Below, piece by piece: positions 48,485-62,746 of a stretch of 64,000 bases of DNA. Origin of the DNA: Trematomus loennbergii. Taxonomy: Eukaryota > Chordata > Actinopteri > Perciformes > Nototheniidae. The notes beneath the pieces are model-generated. The model did no database searches. It saw only the letters and a list, made by a program, of their open reading frames with translations, and had not been told where the DNA came from. How positions within the stretch are numbered: position 1 is the stretch's first letter; each line of letters starts with the position of its first letter. Location: contig JAAOOA010000027.1 in assembly GCA_012861695.1 (NCBI GenBank), forward strand, positions 19,064,812 through 19,128,811, read 5' to 3'. The position numbers and the translations under genes are program-made.

Positions 48485-50430
48485 CCTCCTGTCTGTTATA
48501 TTATTATAAACTCACTACACCGTCTTGTTTAGCTTCAGCTTTGTTTTGGTCTTGTAGCCAGAAGTCAAGCAGTTCTGTGAGACGCCATGTTGAATACGCG
48601 TTGCATTGTGGGAGGCGTAGTCTTCGCTCAGAACCAAACGTCACTAGAAAATAAATGTTTTTTAGTTTTTCCCACACTAAATATACATTGGTCTGTGAAA
48701 TATTTTTGATAAATGTTATTATGGCTATCTCAAAATAATATATGTACCTAAAATTACGCTATGCCCTTTGGCATAGAGTAACCTTGGGAAGGTGACATGC
48801 AGTCTAACATTTCTCTGATAACAAACGTATTTTTAGGACATGTATTTATCCTATATATTCTGTTTTATATCAAATATACTTGGAACATGACTTGCTTGGA
48901 TGCTTTTGTATGAAGTGCCTTGTATAACTTACACTATTAATTTATTGATTAATAAAATAGAAATGGATAATTCTCTCTATAGACTTATTGTCTTATATTG
49001 TTATATTGTATAATGGTCCTGAGAAGGCAAGACAATCAGACAACAAGGTACAATGAGGACAAATTGTAATTACAATCAATTATGATATCATTTCCAATCA
49101 GCTTGCATAGGTATATTGCTTTATATATCATATGTGCACTTCCAGACGTGCATGCAGGTATAGCCTTACAAGAAGCTTACTAAGTGCAACCATTCTTCTT
49201 GCTCTCTGGCTCTTATAGCTTTAGGATGTGAACACACAGAGGAGAGTGAGTGCGCAGCTGTTGCAATTCTTCCTTGTGACCACAGGAGGGAAGTGGAGAC
49301 TCATGAATGTGAACAGACTCAGGTTAGTATCTACTCCATCTGTGCTAACAGCTGGTGAAAACCTTAGTAAGTAAAACGTTTAGAAATCAAGTGGTGTTTC
49401 TAACAAGTGTGTGAACGCAGGTGGACAAAACACTCCCTAAGGTCTTTATGCAAGGCTGCTTGTTGTTATGCAAAACATTGTACAGGGGGATTTGTTTCAA
49501 ATCATATTATTTTATTTCATAAGCTAATGATAACTTAATTGTTCACTATGCAACGTACTTGAGTAACACACCCTATCATAATAAAACAATAAAGAAGGAC
49601 GCAAATAGCTGATTGTGTATTGAAACAAATAAGAACATGTGTATATTTAGGGGGGAATACAGGAACAGAATATACAGAAATTAACGGAAGAAATAAACAG
49701 AATCAATCCAAACATAATTACATTAGTTCATATATAAATAATACAGTGTTCGTTATGTTCTGTGTACCTGAATAAGGGAGATGAGAAACACATTTGAAGG
49801 ATTGAAAAATAAATGCATTATCCAAAGAAAGGGAGAGCTCTGAGAGCAGATTAGGTGGTGACTTCATCCTCACAAGAGAATCTCCCAGAAAAAAGCACCA
49901 GGCTATTTACCACCAAGGACAATGTACTGCTGTCTCTCTATCCCTCTCTGTTCTGCTCCATCTTTTGTTTACAGGCGAACCCTTTGTTAGTGGGAAATGG
50001 GTAAACAAGGAGAGTGAGACACTTCCTCTACCCTCACAGGAAATCTGTAGATCCTAAAACTGATGTTTAAACTGTGTATCAGACGGCTCGGATCTAAGAA
50101 GGGTAACTGTCAGGGAGCCAGGAGGAGATCGAGAAACAGATGAAGGAAAAAGAGGAAACGTACGATTTTTCCACCTGCATTATTCTATATACTTATAGAT
50201 GTTTATAAATGCATTATTTAGAAGTTCTTAGTTAGGTTTCTTTGCACATTGGTCTATCCACCATACTCACATATTCACATTTAGCTTTTTGTAGCATGTA
50301 AGCATTAGCCAATATGTAACATGCAATTCCAAACGCCTGCTGCATACAAGGATTGTTAGTGCTCCTTCTGTGAGCCTGCTGTTGGTCTCGGTCAGTGAGC
50401 ATCCATAATAAAACTAACTCATACCCCCCC
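48485..50430. other. Upstream of alkbh7 and intergenic DNA
   Basis: The first ~150 bases hold the alkbh7 5' UTR and promoter (GC-rich, with GCATTGTGGGA near 48603). Beyond that, AT-rich sequence without recognised genes or transposon ends. Confidence 0.5.
48595..48620. promoter_or_regulatory. Promoter element resembling a ZNF143/SBF site
   Basis: GCATTGTGGGAGGCGTAGTC resembles the ACTACAATTCCC-type (ZNF143/Staf) element common at vertebrate housekeeping promoters, about 120 bases upstream of the alkbh7 ATG. The match is by eye and partial. Confidence 0.4.
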
Positions 50431-50440
50431 CTTCCCTCCA

Positions 50441-50457
50441 ACACACACACACACACA

Positions 50458-50541
<84 letters not shown>
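50441..50541. repeat. Long (CA)n microsatellite
   Basis: About 100 bases of almost pure CA. Confidence 0.95.
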
Positions 50542-51399
50542 CATACACACACACACTGATGCCCATTTCATTGTTGGATGCCATGTTGCTGCCCCCAGCA
50601 TTACATTCATCCAGCCATGATGAGTGTTTTGGGCTCATATTCTCATTCCCAGTTGGTGCACTCATTTAAAGCTTCTACGATTCACTGCATTATCATCGGT
50701 CAGCGTGTCCTGGAGGCATCATTATGTCTTCTGGTGAATCATGCAATTAAACTGAAATCACCACAAAAATACTAGCCAGTGCTCACAAGGTATGTGTGTT
50801 GAACCTGTCTTAAAGGGAAACTGCACTCATTTAACACATCAGTGTCTGTTTTTCTTAGGAAGTACTACCCGATATATAAAAAGTAATATAACGGTACGCC
50901 TTTTTGTGATTCCAGAAGGAACTGTGGGAGTTCTGCTAAAATGCCTCAAGTGATTTCCTTTCCATTGAATGTACATCACAAGTCGAGCAATGTTATGGCA
51001 GTGAAAGGCTCACTCAGTCAGTTCACTTTTAGGTGAAGCTCACACAGTGAGGTTGGCCTAAGGACACTCACAGTGGGTAAAAGCAGTATAAAAAACCTTT
51101 ATCTCTTGTGTTGTTTAGAGTCTCACTACCTCTGTCCTGTCAGCCAGTGTGTCCTGTGCGTCCTGTACATGTGCTTTATTCATTCACTCTCTGATCTTTA
51201 TCCTTTAAAGTGTGTGTATCAACTTTGGTGTAGTGAAAAAAATAAGAGGCCGTTTTAAAGATATTTTCTTATATCACAGCCTTTTATTTTTCCAGTCCAT
51301 CTTAAAAGGTTGGTTATTTGTAAATTATCGAATTCAAATACAGAAAAATATAAAAATAAGCTGATTGATTACACCTCTATAGTCTTAGTACTGTAAAAG

Positions 51400-51448
51400 A
51401 ACACACACACACACACACACACACACACATTCACACACACACACACAA
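51400..51448. repeat. (CA)n microsatellite
   Basis: Interrupted CA run. Confidence 0.9.
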
Positions 51449-53251
51449 AATGAGTTAGATTATAAATTCATCTGTAACCTATTTTAGATTTAAACATTAA
51501 AAGATGATTTGTTCAACTATTAAGCTCTTTGTAAAAAAAAAAAAAAACGTAATTAAATTTTATATCATGATAATTCAAAGGAATTCATTAGAAAAAATGT
51601 TTTACAGACACCCTCGCCACAGTGCCACAGACCCCACTTAAAGACTCCAAATGCAGCATCTGACCCAATTCTCTCTGGTTGGACACTTCCATCTTCACCT
51701 TACTTTTCACTCTGGTTACGTAAACATGAAAGTTATGGTTAGTGCGTTTTTGACACATATCATTTACTGAAAGATGGCTGCAAACCATACTTTGCTGTAT
51801 ATGATGTTGACCAGCCTTGCAGAGGTGTACATGGAAGTCTGCATTGGTTCTGTGGAGGACCGGGTTCAGCAGGGGCGGAGTGCTCTACATGCGTTCAGCC
51901 ATTGAATTATTCAACCTTATGAATCATTGAGTCTCGACACTCCTTTTTAGGCCCTCGCCTCAGAGCTCCAGCCTCACAGCTACCTATGAACATCTGAAGG
52001 AAGAACAACAGAGAACAGTCATCAGAAGTTTAAGTACATGTATCCATCTATATGAGCAGAATAATTACATTTTATTTAAGAAGATGCGGTTGTTGACTTA
52101 CTCACAGATTTCAGCATCCAAACTAAATCTAAATGTCTGAAGGCAATCACTTAAATCACTGAATCACACCTAATATATAATACTATTTTAATTATGGTGA
52201 CAAGCCTAAGTGTTGTCATATAATTGTATTTGATTGCAAAAAGCATTTATGTACCCCTTTCTTAAAAAATTACATTTTAGTTCTTGACAAATGTACACTC
52301 ACTCACAGAGATACTGCAGTACAACAGGCAGGCAGCCTACATCATGTTGCATTATTTTTCTCTGCCAAGTCTGCTATAAATACACAGAGATGCTCGTGTA
52401 TCTCTATGTCTTCTATAGAGACAGTGTATGTGTTCTTGTGAGGTAACAATGTTTAATGCATGCTGCTGCTCCTCAGTGCTTCTGCTGCTGCTGGCTGTGT
52501 GGAATAACAGGTTTGGACAGAAGGCTGCTGGCTCCGGCTCTGAAGAGCAATAGATCATTTCACAGATCATCACACCCAAACATAAACACACACTTTTGTG
52601 AACACACACGTACACAGGATAAAACAGCACAACAAATTGGTAGACCATTTTTTAAAAAGCAGAAATGAAATACATTCAGTCCTCACCGTATCATGTATTT
52701 TTTGTAGGTTTTTACTTTTGCAGATTTTTCAGAGAGCTGAGATGAGACAGTGTGTAACAAACTGCATCCGCTATTTGAACACACCCATCGCATCATTCGT
52801 ATGGATTATACTAGATTAAACTGTAAGGCATAATTACATAGTTTGGGTTGTTTTGTACTAAAGAAAATATTGGTTTTAAAACAATGAATCCAATATCATG
52901 GATGCTGATGACGTTGACCTAATCTTTTATTTTCAATACAAATGTGGAGGGGGTAGGACCAGAAAAGTGTTTAAGCTTCTTCTTGCCCCTGTTGAACATG
53001 ACAGAGACTATTTGAGAATTTATTTTATTGTACCTTGAACGTTTTTTTGTTGTTGTTTTGCTTCTCTTTCATTTAATTATTATTATAATTATTGTTTGTT
53101 TTGTTTCTGACATGTTCAATACATTGACTAATAAGGCATCATATAATTACAGACACAGGTTTGTGCATTTCTTTGCAAATTATACATCTCATAATGATTT
53201 GTTCTTTATGTTTCTAATGCGTTTCTTTGGGGTTATAAGCTTATGTTGTCA

Positions 53252-53320
53252 TGCTCAAAAACCTATATAACACACTACAGGACAGGGGGACCCTCCAAAC
53301 GCCTTTAAGGCCCCTTTCAG
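53252..53320. mobile_element. MITE fragment, GGGCCYTATTRTGC family
   Basis: ATAACACACTACAGGACAGG, then GCCTTTAAGGCCCCTTT resembles the right part of the family at 62747-63005. Only about 70 bases remain. Confidence 0.55.
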
Positions 53321-53432
53321 ATGCTTACATGTCTTGTTAAGGCGCTCTCCATGGTCCTGTTAGCACATTATGGAATGTGTGCTGATGTTGGTGCTGTCCA
53401 TGGTCCTTAGAATGATATCAACATTATAAATG

Positions 53433-53467
53433 TCTATCTATCTATCTATCTATCAGCCTGGTTGTTG

Positions 53468-53526
<59 letters not shown>
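53433..53526. repeat. (ATCT)n followed by (TC)n microsatellite
   Basis: Five ATCT units, a short spacer, then about 55 bases of pure TC. Confidence 0.93.
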
Positions 53527-53528
<2 letters not shown>

Positions 53529-54221
53529 TCATGCCCTTGTGGTGGGGTCAGCCTAACTCTCACAGCAGGAAGCCTTGCTAAAGTGGACACAAGGAAAAAC
53601 GATCCCTTTCTAACATATCGAATAGACATTTAAGGTTGTGCTGTTATCGATTGGCGTTTGCACGTGTAATGTTACTTTACTAATTCAATTTCTTCAAAGG
53701 GGTAGATTAATTCTCCCGGTCATCCTTAAATCTGTATGTATGACCATTTCCCATTCACTGAGGCGGATATTTACTGGAGTCAATCAATTACATCACATAA
53801 TAGAGTAAAAGAATGTCGTATTAAGATGTTGTGGGCTGCTGCCTTCCCCCCCATGTACGGGGGTTGGGGTAACGTGGCACCAGTTTACTGAGTGCCTCAT
53901 GACATTCATTGAATATAAGACAAGTCTTTGCAATCACTCTCAATGAACAGCAAATCCAATAAAGGCTTCCCTTCAATCAAAGACAATAGTTATTCATGCT
54001 AAAACTGAATATGTTTCACCATTAACATTGTCGTGTTGGGCATAGAATTAGTGTATTGCATTTCTTTGGGGGAAAAACGTGTCTTAAAGGGATTGCAGAT
54101 CTTATAATATATTGGCATTGTCCCTTCACTTTGTCTTTGTTATGTCATTGACAATATTTGTACCTATAACACATATTGTCGCACCTTGGCTCCCGTGTTT
54201 TGAAGCCATGAGAAAAGCCCT

Positions 54222-54316
54222 GAGGAGAGAGAAGAGAGGAGAGGAGAGGAGAGAGAGGAGGAGAGGAGAGGAGAGGAGAGGAGAGGAGAGGAGAGGAGAG
54301 GAGAGAGAGAGGAGAG
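54222..54316. repeat. (GAGGA)n purine minisatellite
   Basis: A run of GAGGA pentamers with some AGAG interruptions. Confidence 0.92.
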
Positions 54317-54399
54317 CCAGGGAAGAACATCCTCGACTTGGTTTCGTGGGAGGGAGGGAGGAGAGAGCTCTCTTCGTCCATTAATTTCCAAATGTCTGT

Positions 54400-56311
54400 T
54401 GCTAAGAATAGCCTCCCCCTCCACCTTCCCTAACAAACACACGCAGACTCACGCGCGCACACTTAGACGCGCATGTACTCTCTCTCACGCGCCCGTGTGC
54501 GCGCAGTCATTGTGAGCTTTGGTTGCAGCTGTATCTTTGCACAAGCTGCATGATGCCAACACCCCTCCTCTCCGTCACACGCGCATCTGGCTATAATGAG
54601 CATTCTTATTAGGTCTTTATGAAGTATCCACTCATACAGAGGTGGACGGAAATGAGAAACACAGTCACATAGTTGTCACCTCACCCTCTACGCCAACAGG
54701 CTCTTTTACGCATTATCTGAGATACATAGGAGTTGGGCTGCTTGAGAGGTACCGTCCAACTGGTCAGGGCTGCATCCCGAAGCACCTTAAAATAAACAGG
54801 CTATGTCGATGCCTCCCTGCGTGACATACGTCTGGAAGTTGGACAGGCTGCGTGCGTCATGTGCTGCGGCTGCAGAACCGAGCAGGCTCACATAGTTCAC
54901 ACACACTGAGAGACAACGATTACGTGCGCGTTGCGACTTATTTGATTTATAGGCAGACACCGGCTAGAATTCCAAAAAAACAGCCGGTCCCCTCCCTTTT
55001 CATTTTATTTCTTCTTCGTCCATTCACCGATCCATCTATCCGTCCGTCCGTCTGTCCCTCCTCCTCCTCCCCTTGGGGCTGCTGGACGAAGAGCGAGGAG
55101 GCCGTGAGGAACGCTCTACCCTACTCCAATGAGAGAGAGAGAAAGGACGCTCTGCCAGGACATTTGGGCTTATCAGTGCGGACGAAGGTAGACTTTTCGG
55201 GGCGGGTATGGTGAGGGACTTTCTCGGCACTGCTGCACCTCGAACAGCCAAACCAAGATCATGAGAGGGTGTAAGACGGCGGAGAAGCGGCCGGCATACC
55301 CTTGTCTTTGACGACGCGGTCCGTGTGTCCCTTTCTCAGCTTCTGGATGGCCGCGCAGGTGACGGAGAGAAGATGATGGATGCAACGAAGGAGGATGTTA
55401 TTGAATTCGTTTGAGAACATTATTTGATCTTCAACGCTCGACAACAATGACACTGATATTTCAAAGGAAAACGGTATTTTTCTTTCACCTTTCTCCTCGA
55501 GATTGTCTAGTCTGAATAATACGCATTAATAACAAATGTCACAATATTCAAGGCTTGTCAGAGCGCACTAGTAAAACAACTGTAAGGTGGCGGGAGCCCC
55601 ATTATTGCCACACTGTGCCAAACATTGCGGATGTTTGAAATAAATAAATAATTGTTGCTTTTTCCCTTTTCGATGCCTTTTAAGTCTCTGTTTCCAAAAT
55701 GCCAAGTTGGACGCTAGTGACGGCCGTAGCTCTAGGCTGTTAATTATTTTCAGATTTATATTCGAAATCAGATTTATTGAGGCCTGTGTGATATTAAAGG
55801 CGTTTAAATTTTGATTATACGCTGTTATGAGAGTAAAGGAATAAATCGTCCAGAAAGGTGCAGGAGGCTGCGGTGCGCTCTGATACAGGCATGAACCATG
55901 GAGAACATGAAACATTCATGTTAAGTCGCTACAGTCTCCCCATGATTTCATGTTGGGGGCGAATCCTGCTTCATACGGACATAAGAACCGACTTAGACTG
56001 AGACACCCCACAGCACTACCCCACAGTGCAACCAGTCAGCCAAACGACCGCACATTTCATTTCCTCACACCCACAATTGGCCGTTGGCAGAGACGCACCG
56101 ACAAGGAGACAGTACATGGGCGTCCTCGTCTGCTAAAAGCATCATATAACTGCTCGCCGGGTGCAGGTGTTCAGCATTAAACCAACAAGACAACCCGTTG
56201 TGCATATGAGACGTTCCGATCCAGATGGGATGTAATGTTGTGTGGCTGCACAGCTGAGCATTGGTCTCCTTCTCCGCTGCTTCGTGAAGATTGGATTTCG
56301 GTGTCCAGAGA
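54400..56311 (+). promoter_or_regulatory. cacna1a: CpG-rich promoter and 5' UTR region of cacna1a
   Basis: CpG density rises clearly from about 54450 (GCGCGC clusters at 54450-54510) and stays high to the start codon. Long GC-rich leaders are usual for neuronal calcium-channel genes. Short upstream ATG frames are present. No exact transcription start or TATA box can be named. Confidence 0.5.
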
Positions 56312-56660
<349 letters not shown>

Positions 56661-57173
56661 TGATAATGTAGGCCCTGCTGGAGGATCAGGTAGGCCTATG
56701 TGCAAACAGTGTCTGATTGGATGATTCACATGTTTTCTTATGCCATGAGTTAAAGTCATCATAACAAATGTAAATGCATCAATGCAAGGCTGTGTGAGAT
56801 ATGTTACAGAAGGTGACAGAGGGAAAGCTGGAAGTGTAATTTAGTTAATTAACAGGAGGGGGCATGAACCAGCGGCCTCTTTTACGAGGCTGTTGATCAC
56901 CATCAATCACATTTGTTAGTAATTTCACGTCACAGTCGCGAGGGAACTGCTTGATATACACTTCCTGTGTGTGTGTGGCGTGTGTGGTCGTGGTGGTAGT
57001 GGTTTTTAGGGGGTGGGATGCGGAGGGGTGTAGGGGGCGCTGCTGGTTGCTGATGTCAGCATGTGCAGTAAAGGCCTAGCGCTGCTATAGAGAAGCAGGA
57101 GAGAGAGGGGGGAGGGAGGAAAGAAGGAAAGTGGGAGAGACCTAGAGAGAGAGACACAATAAGCATCCACAAT

Positions 57174-57176
<3 letters not shown>

Positions 57177-57213
<37 letters not shown>

Positions 57214-57247
57214 TGGTGTGTGTGTGTGTGTGTTTGTGTGTGTGTGT

Positions 57248-57294
<47 letters not shown>
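57177..57294. repeat. (GT)n microsatellite
   Basis: About 118 bases of GT with GGTGTG interruptions. Confidence 0.95.
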
Positions 57295-57296
<2 letters not shown>

Positions 57297-57360
57297 TTCC
57301 TTGCAGTGATGCACATAACAGCTACCATATCAGCATGATACAGGTGTCTTTCAAGATATG

Positions 57361-57361
<1 letters not shown>

Positions 57362-57411
<50 letters not shown>
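57362..57411. repeat. (GT)n-(GA)n compound microsatellite
   Basis: GT repeats directly followed by GA repeats. Confidence 0.93.
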
Positions 57412-57412
<1 letters not shown>

Positions 57413-60400
57413 TAGACAGGTATATGAGTGTGAGTATGTTAGGATATTAACTTGTGCATTGACACAGTATTTAATTTGTCCCCCACTTTTGAGCCACCTC
57501 TTAATCACACAAGCTGCAGGTGTCACTATATGAATGTGCCACCATTTCAAACTGTGCGTGCGTGTGCATGTGTACTACAACCGCTAAGCGTGACAGCGTT
57601 ACATTTCAAGCAATTCCCTGTTTTACCATCTTTCATGAAACCAGCACGTATTGCACCATTCGGGGGGGGAGAAAATAGAAAGTGATTTAAGCATTTCCAT
57701 TTGCAGGATTTGTGTATGTCTGTGTGAGTGCATGCAAATGTGGAAGTAAGTTTCTGTGTGAGTGTTAATGACAAGAGGGAAATTGAAGTAATGATTGTAT
57801 TGATCCATGCTGATGCTTGAGCCGTGACATAACACACTAATTGGGCTGCTCTGGTAAAATGCAGGAGCTACTTATAGTGCCTCTGAATCATGTCTATTCA
57901 CCATCTAAATGACAGATGTGTGTGTTAGTGAGGGAGAGTGTGTGTGCAGAAAATCTGTTCCTTTACAAAATACAGATTTAATAACTCTAACTGCAGTCTC
58001 AAAGTAGTACATTTATTTTTAATGAAAGTAGTCATTTGTATAATGTTCTCATAGGATTGATTACTTACTTTTTGACAAAACATTTGGGGATTTGCGTGTT
58101 ACTTTGGTTATTAGTCAGGATGTGTTTCAGCACTAAAAGTGTTTTCATCTTGATAAAACTCTTGCGACTAACTCATGTTGCAATGATTTCCACCTTGACT
58201 GTGCTAATAACAAAATAGAGAAAGAATAACATTAGTGAAAATAATTGGTGGGTCTCCTGGTAACTTGATCCAACATGCAAGGCACTAGGGAATGCAAAGG
58301 AAACTATATATTGTCTTGTATTGGCCTTTGAAATAAATACTTTCTACAGTGGCTCAAGCTGTTTGGTTAAAGTTCAAACAACTTTTCTTTGAGTGGCAAG
58401 TTGCAATTTACCTATTTTTTAAAGAGGACATTTTTGACATGTTGGAAAAGCCACTTTGTAAATAATAAAAATCAATGATGGCTGAATTCCAGTTTCTGGT
58501 TCTTGGTAATGTGCAGGCTGACTCACTGTCACAATGTCACAGCTTTCAGCGACACATGAATAACACTGTGCCATTGTTCATGTTATTAGTAACACCTGTG
58601 CCTTTCCTACTATGACAGGTGGTCTGTTGGGAAAGACATTCCATGCCTCACTGCACAAACTGTCATATAGCTGATCCCACTCAATACTTTTCCTTTTTCC
58701 CCATTTGTATATTTGGCAGCATAGCGAATGTCCATAGCCCTTTGATGACAGGTCTGGTGAAGGCAGGAAGGCCAAAGAATAAAGCTAAACTACAGTAAAT
58801 ATATTAACTTCTTTATGTAAGGAATACGTGTGAACATGAACAGAAGTACAAAAGAAATAACAAGTATGTTGTACAGTGCAAAGCTGTAAAATGAATACAA
58901 TAGTTAGGTTAATCGCATATCACAAGTCTTAGCTGAACGTGTTAAACTGTTGATTTCAAGACATACGAATGCTTGGTGCATTACACATGTTTTATTCTAT
59001 TTGCTTGACATAGCAGGTTGGTTTGTCGTGACTTCATGATTGGTCTAGAGGAGGGTTTCAGATTATAGATTTTTCTGAAGTTGCTCTTATGTATCTATTC
59101 GTGATAATAAACGTCTTTCAGATATAGTCTCAACACCAGCGGTGTTTGAAGAAAAAAACATGAACACCAGTTTGATCTAATATAATCCAACACAATAGCT
59201 CGGCAATAACTCCTCCCTTTGTGAGGCTTATAATGTTCAATATTTGCTGAGATTGTGTCAGGGTGTTATTGATTCAATGTATCTGTAATTTCTGAAGATG
59301 TGCTTTGTGGTGTTGTTGTTTATAGGATTGTAATAAATTGCGTGGTGTGGCTTGAACAGCATTTTATCCCCTTCACCAGAGAATTCATTCACATTACACT
59401 GTCCATTCTCTGTGTAACCTTGTCTATTGTGGGCAATCTTGAGTACGTTTGAGATACAGTTGACGTTATTGTGTGGCCTAATGTGGGGAATCTAACCAAG
59501 CTGAGGCTATAGGGAACAAAATAACCTTCATGATGAAATGCTATTTTGAGATTTTTCATAACCTACTTCAATCGATATTCCAAAGACAAAAACCCACAGC
59601 ATCCTTTGAAACTCTTCCAGTAAAAGTCTCATTAAAACACTGTATTAAATCACCCATTTTTATGTTAAGGATTGAGTTATATCTGCCTGATTCCTGTTTA
59701 ATTGCCTGTTGAATGGATTAGGTTCAACTAAATTATCTAATGTGCTAAAAGCTTGACACGCTTGAGGTAGTCCTCACTCTGCAGAAGGTGATAATTCCCC
59801 TAACAATCATAGGTTCATTTCAGGTAACACCAGACCTCACTGTGGACACTGTGATGTGAGTTGATATGCTGCACATCCATATAATTGACAGAAAATGTAT
59901 ACTAGATTGAGTGAAAGTAGATTTTCCAATCAATTGTCAATATTAACCTCAACCAAAAGCCCTTTATCTATTTTAACCACCCTTTTTTCATTTTGGAGTA
60001 AAAGAGTAGCCCTCTGAAATCCACCATTGAAATGTCCCCACCACAGATAATGCATCGGCATAAATAAATGATATGTACTTTATATGCTGTCATATTGCAG
60101 AAACAATAAAAAGGCAGGGTCATACTGGCACATATTGAACATTAGTGGACCCAAAAGTAACCTTCTGAATATGGTAGCCTGATTCAATGTCCTTCTCCGA
60201 CCATTCATTGGGAAAGGTTAATGTAAATATTAATGTAACGCAATGTAGAAAAGGGCAGAATATGATTGGTATTAAAATGCTTAGGAGGATTCATTCATTA
60301 GAACCTGCAGCCAACAGAAGTGCATTTAATTTAACTGACCGATGTTTCACTGAATAGTCATTAAAGCAGTGTTTTGATTCACCAGATGCATAAGTCTCAG

Positions 60401-60893
60401 TGGATTCACTATTCAGCAGAATTATGACCTGCGGCTTTATTTAGCTGTGAACAGTCTGGACCCATGGGAGTACCATATAAATAACCATTCTCTAACATCC
60501 ACATTTAGATACAATAGACGGATATTTGGTTGTTTAATTAGAATTACAGAGTTCAGGGTGCTACTGTGACATTTTCTTATTGGGAACAAGTGGTAGGCAA
60601 ATCGTGTCTTGTGGAATATAATAAATAACTGGATGTATACTTAGTAACAAGTATACAAATATATACGAATATATATGAACTACACAAACAGAGCATAGTG
60701 GTTATCCAACCTTAGAATGTTTACATGCATTAGAATAAAGGTAATTTCATATAATTTAATTATATTCATCCTTAATCATAGCCCTGGATGTTATTTTTTG
60801 ATCCGCAACACTACAGCCACTTTTTTTTCATTTACGGTAAATCTCTTTGCGTGCTTCCGTCCGTAAGTAACGTCTTCAGTCCGTGTGCGCGTC

Positions 60894-60992
60894 ATGGTGC
60901 GCGTGAGTGACTGCTACCTGACGTACTATGAAATACCCCACCTGCCTCGAAACGTCTTCGGTAATGCTTTTGGCAGGAGCAGTCAACGAGCA
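60894..60992 (+). CDS. Possible first exon of an unidentified gene
   Basis: An ATG opens 33 codons beginning MVRVSDCYLTYYEIPHLPRN and ending NAFGRSSQRA, followed by the donor GTGAGTAG in phase 0. It lies in a locally CpG-richer patch (60850-60990). I do not recognise the protein. A start exon here would mean a gene nested in, or sharing, the cacna1a intron. It may equally be a chance frame. No second exon was identified. Confidence 0.25.
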
Positions 60993-61329
60993 GTGAGTAG
61001 CCTACAGCTAACGTTAGCATCTAGGTCGACTTCCAAAATAAACTAAAAGCTAACTTATTCCAGTTAAAGAAGTAAATGAGGCCGTAACTATTGAAAATTG
61101 CAAACTAACTTACTGACGCTGGAACTCAGGTTACTAAAATAACACCCAACCTGCAACATTTTCCTTAAAAAGGACTAGCTTCAAGTTATTCAGTTTATAA
61201 CTTAATGTTACGGTATTTAGCATAATGTGTTATCCTTGTGCATATAATTATGTGCATGTTATCTTATGGTTTTGGACATTTCAGATTCTGAAAAAATATA
61301 TATGGTCACTATCAGTAAAACTATAACAC

Positions 61330-61825
61330 TTAAAGGGGACCTATCATGCAAAATGCACTTTTGTACGTCTTTTATACATGAATATGTGTCCCCGGTGTTC
61401 CAGGGAACTCACCAAGTGTCAGAAAACACAACCCTCTCTATTTTCCTCCATACCCAAATCTCTAAAAAAGGGGCTGCAACGGATCTGATAAAAACTGATC
61501 CAGATTTGAACACTGTCCTGACGTCAGGACAGTGGCGTTACGGCTATTGGGACAACTCCACCAATCAGGAGGAGACAGCCACGGCTATTGCCGTTCGAAA
61601 GCGCTGGAGACGCTGTAGTACATATGCCAGGCCTGTAGATGGTGCTGTTCTCACTGAATCTGCCCTTGCAAAAACAGAGCTAAAAAATGTCAAATTGAGC
61701 AAAATTAGGCATGGCTAAAATGCATGATCTGTTTGGTATTTTGAAAAAAAAAAGTATAAATATGCCTTATATAGGTATGGTCCTACACTATATTATTCAA
61801 ATATAGCATGATAGGTCCACTTTAA
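61330..61825. mobile_element. TTAA-flanked MITE, subfamily B, copy 2
   Basis: The ends are TTAA-AGGGGACCTATCATG and CATGATAGGTCCACT-TTAA. About 496 bp, in opposite orientation to 36095-36590 and very similar to it. The long open frame across it is a by-product of the repeat. Confidence 0.87.
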
Positions 61826-62204
61826 ATTAACAGCCAGATTGTTTGATATTGAATCCCATTTACTTGTTGTTTTGTGAGAGAGTGGACCATAAAAACATAT
61901 AAAATCCCTTGAAAATTCATGCCCCAGAACTATTGCACAGAATAGTGTAGTGTAAAACAAGAATTGTATTTGTGCTAGTGTTCTTATCATGTGCTCAGCA
62001 GTAACATATCATGTTGCGTGCTGAGGGAAAGTTGAAACTGAATCCTATCTGACATTAGAAATAAATTCCCCATTGGCTGCTCCACTGACCTTTGACCCTG
62101 AATGTCTATTTGACCTTTTCAAATCCATACCAGGAGTAAATGTAATCCATGAAGCCCTGCATATGGTTTTCTATGTATTCTGTTGTTTGTTTCTGTGTAG
62201 ATTT

Positions 62205-62250
62205 GTATGAGATGGCAGCTAAGCCATCTCATACTCATACAAATATGCCC
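62205..62250. repeat. Inverted repeat with a 6-bp insertion in one arm
   Basis: ATTTGTATGAGATGGC faces GCCATCTCATACTCATAC then AAAT across AGCTAA. The right arm carries an extra 6 bases from a short local duplication. Confidence 0.8.
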
Positions 62251-62746
62251 ATCTGCAGAACACACATTTTTTCACCTGCAAGCATGAACCCACATAAACA
62301 AACCCTCTAATATTCATCCCAAAACTCATGGAATACACACACCATATGGTGTTGCCTGAGTCATCAGCGTTCACTTAAGTGTGTTTCCTGTGCTGTGTAA
62401 TTGGAGAGGAAGTCGATAATGTTCGAGCTATCTATAGTTATGAGCTCAATAAGAAATAATATAATACAAGAAATGGGTTTCATAAATAACCACACTTTCC
62501 TAATCATAAAATGTGAAATGAGATAAACCGTTGTATTATATAACCAATGATCAGCAATATATATAAGCTGTAGACATGAGTGTTTTTTATATGGTTGTGG
62601 TGTGTGTGCTGAGTGAGTCATGTGCCTTCATGTCTAAGGTCTCTATCGGATCCATACAACCCAGAATCAATGATAAATCAAATGACCATTCAATATATGT
62701 TTCATCTCAGCTGTTTCCCTGAGTAGTTAAACCTCCTTCTGTGTCT

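Larger units (their letters stand above)
50542..54210. other. Intergenic DNA with microsatellites, no gene recognised
   Basis: It contains (CA)n at 51400-51448, a short (ATCT)n at 53433-53454, (TC)n at 53471-53526, a MITE fragment at 53252-53320 and a possible LINE tail at about 52945-53050. No splice-bounded coding exon found. Confidence 0.55.

Noticed and set aside
54112..54442. Open frames rich in Arg/Glu or Ser/Leu
   Set aside because: Translations of the (GAGGA)n minisatellite on both strands.
57056..57550. Long open frames of alternating His-Thr or Cys-Val
   Set aside because: They are translations of (GT)n/(CA)n microsatellites; the same applies to 50232-50665 and 9232-9610.
61266..61718. 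A 150-codon open frame on the plus strand
   Set aside because: It lies almost entirely in a TTAA-flanked MITE and recurs in reverse in the copy at 36095-36590; no protein similarity recognised.
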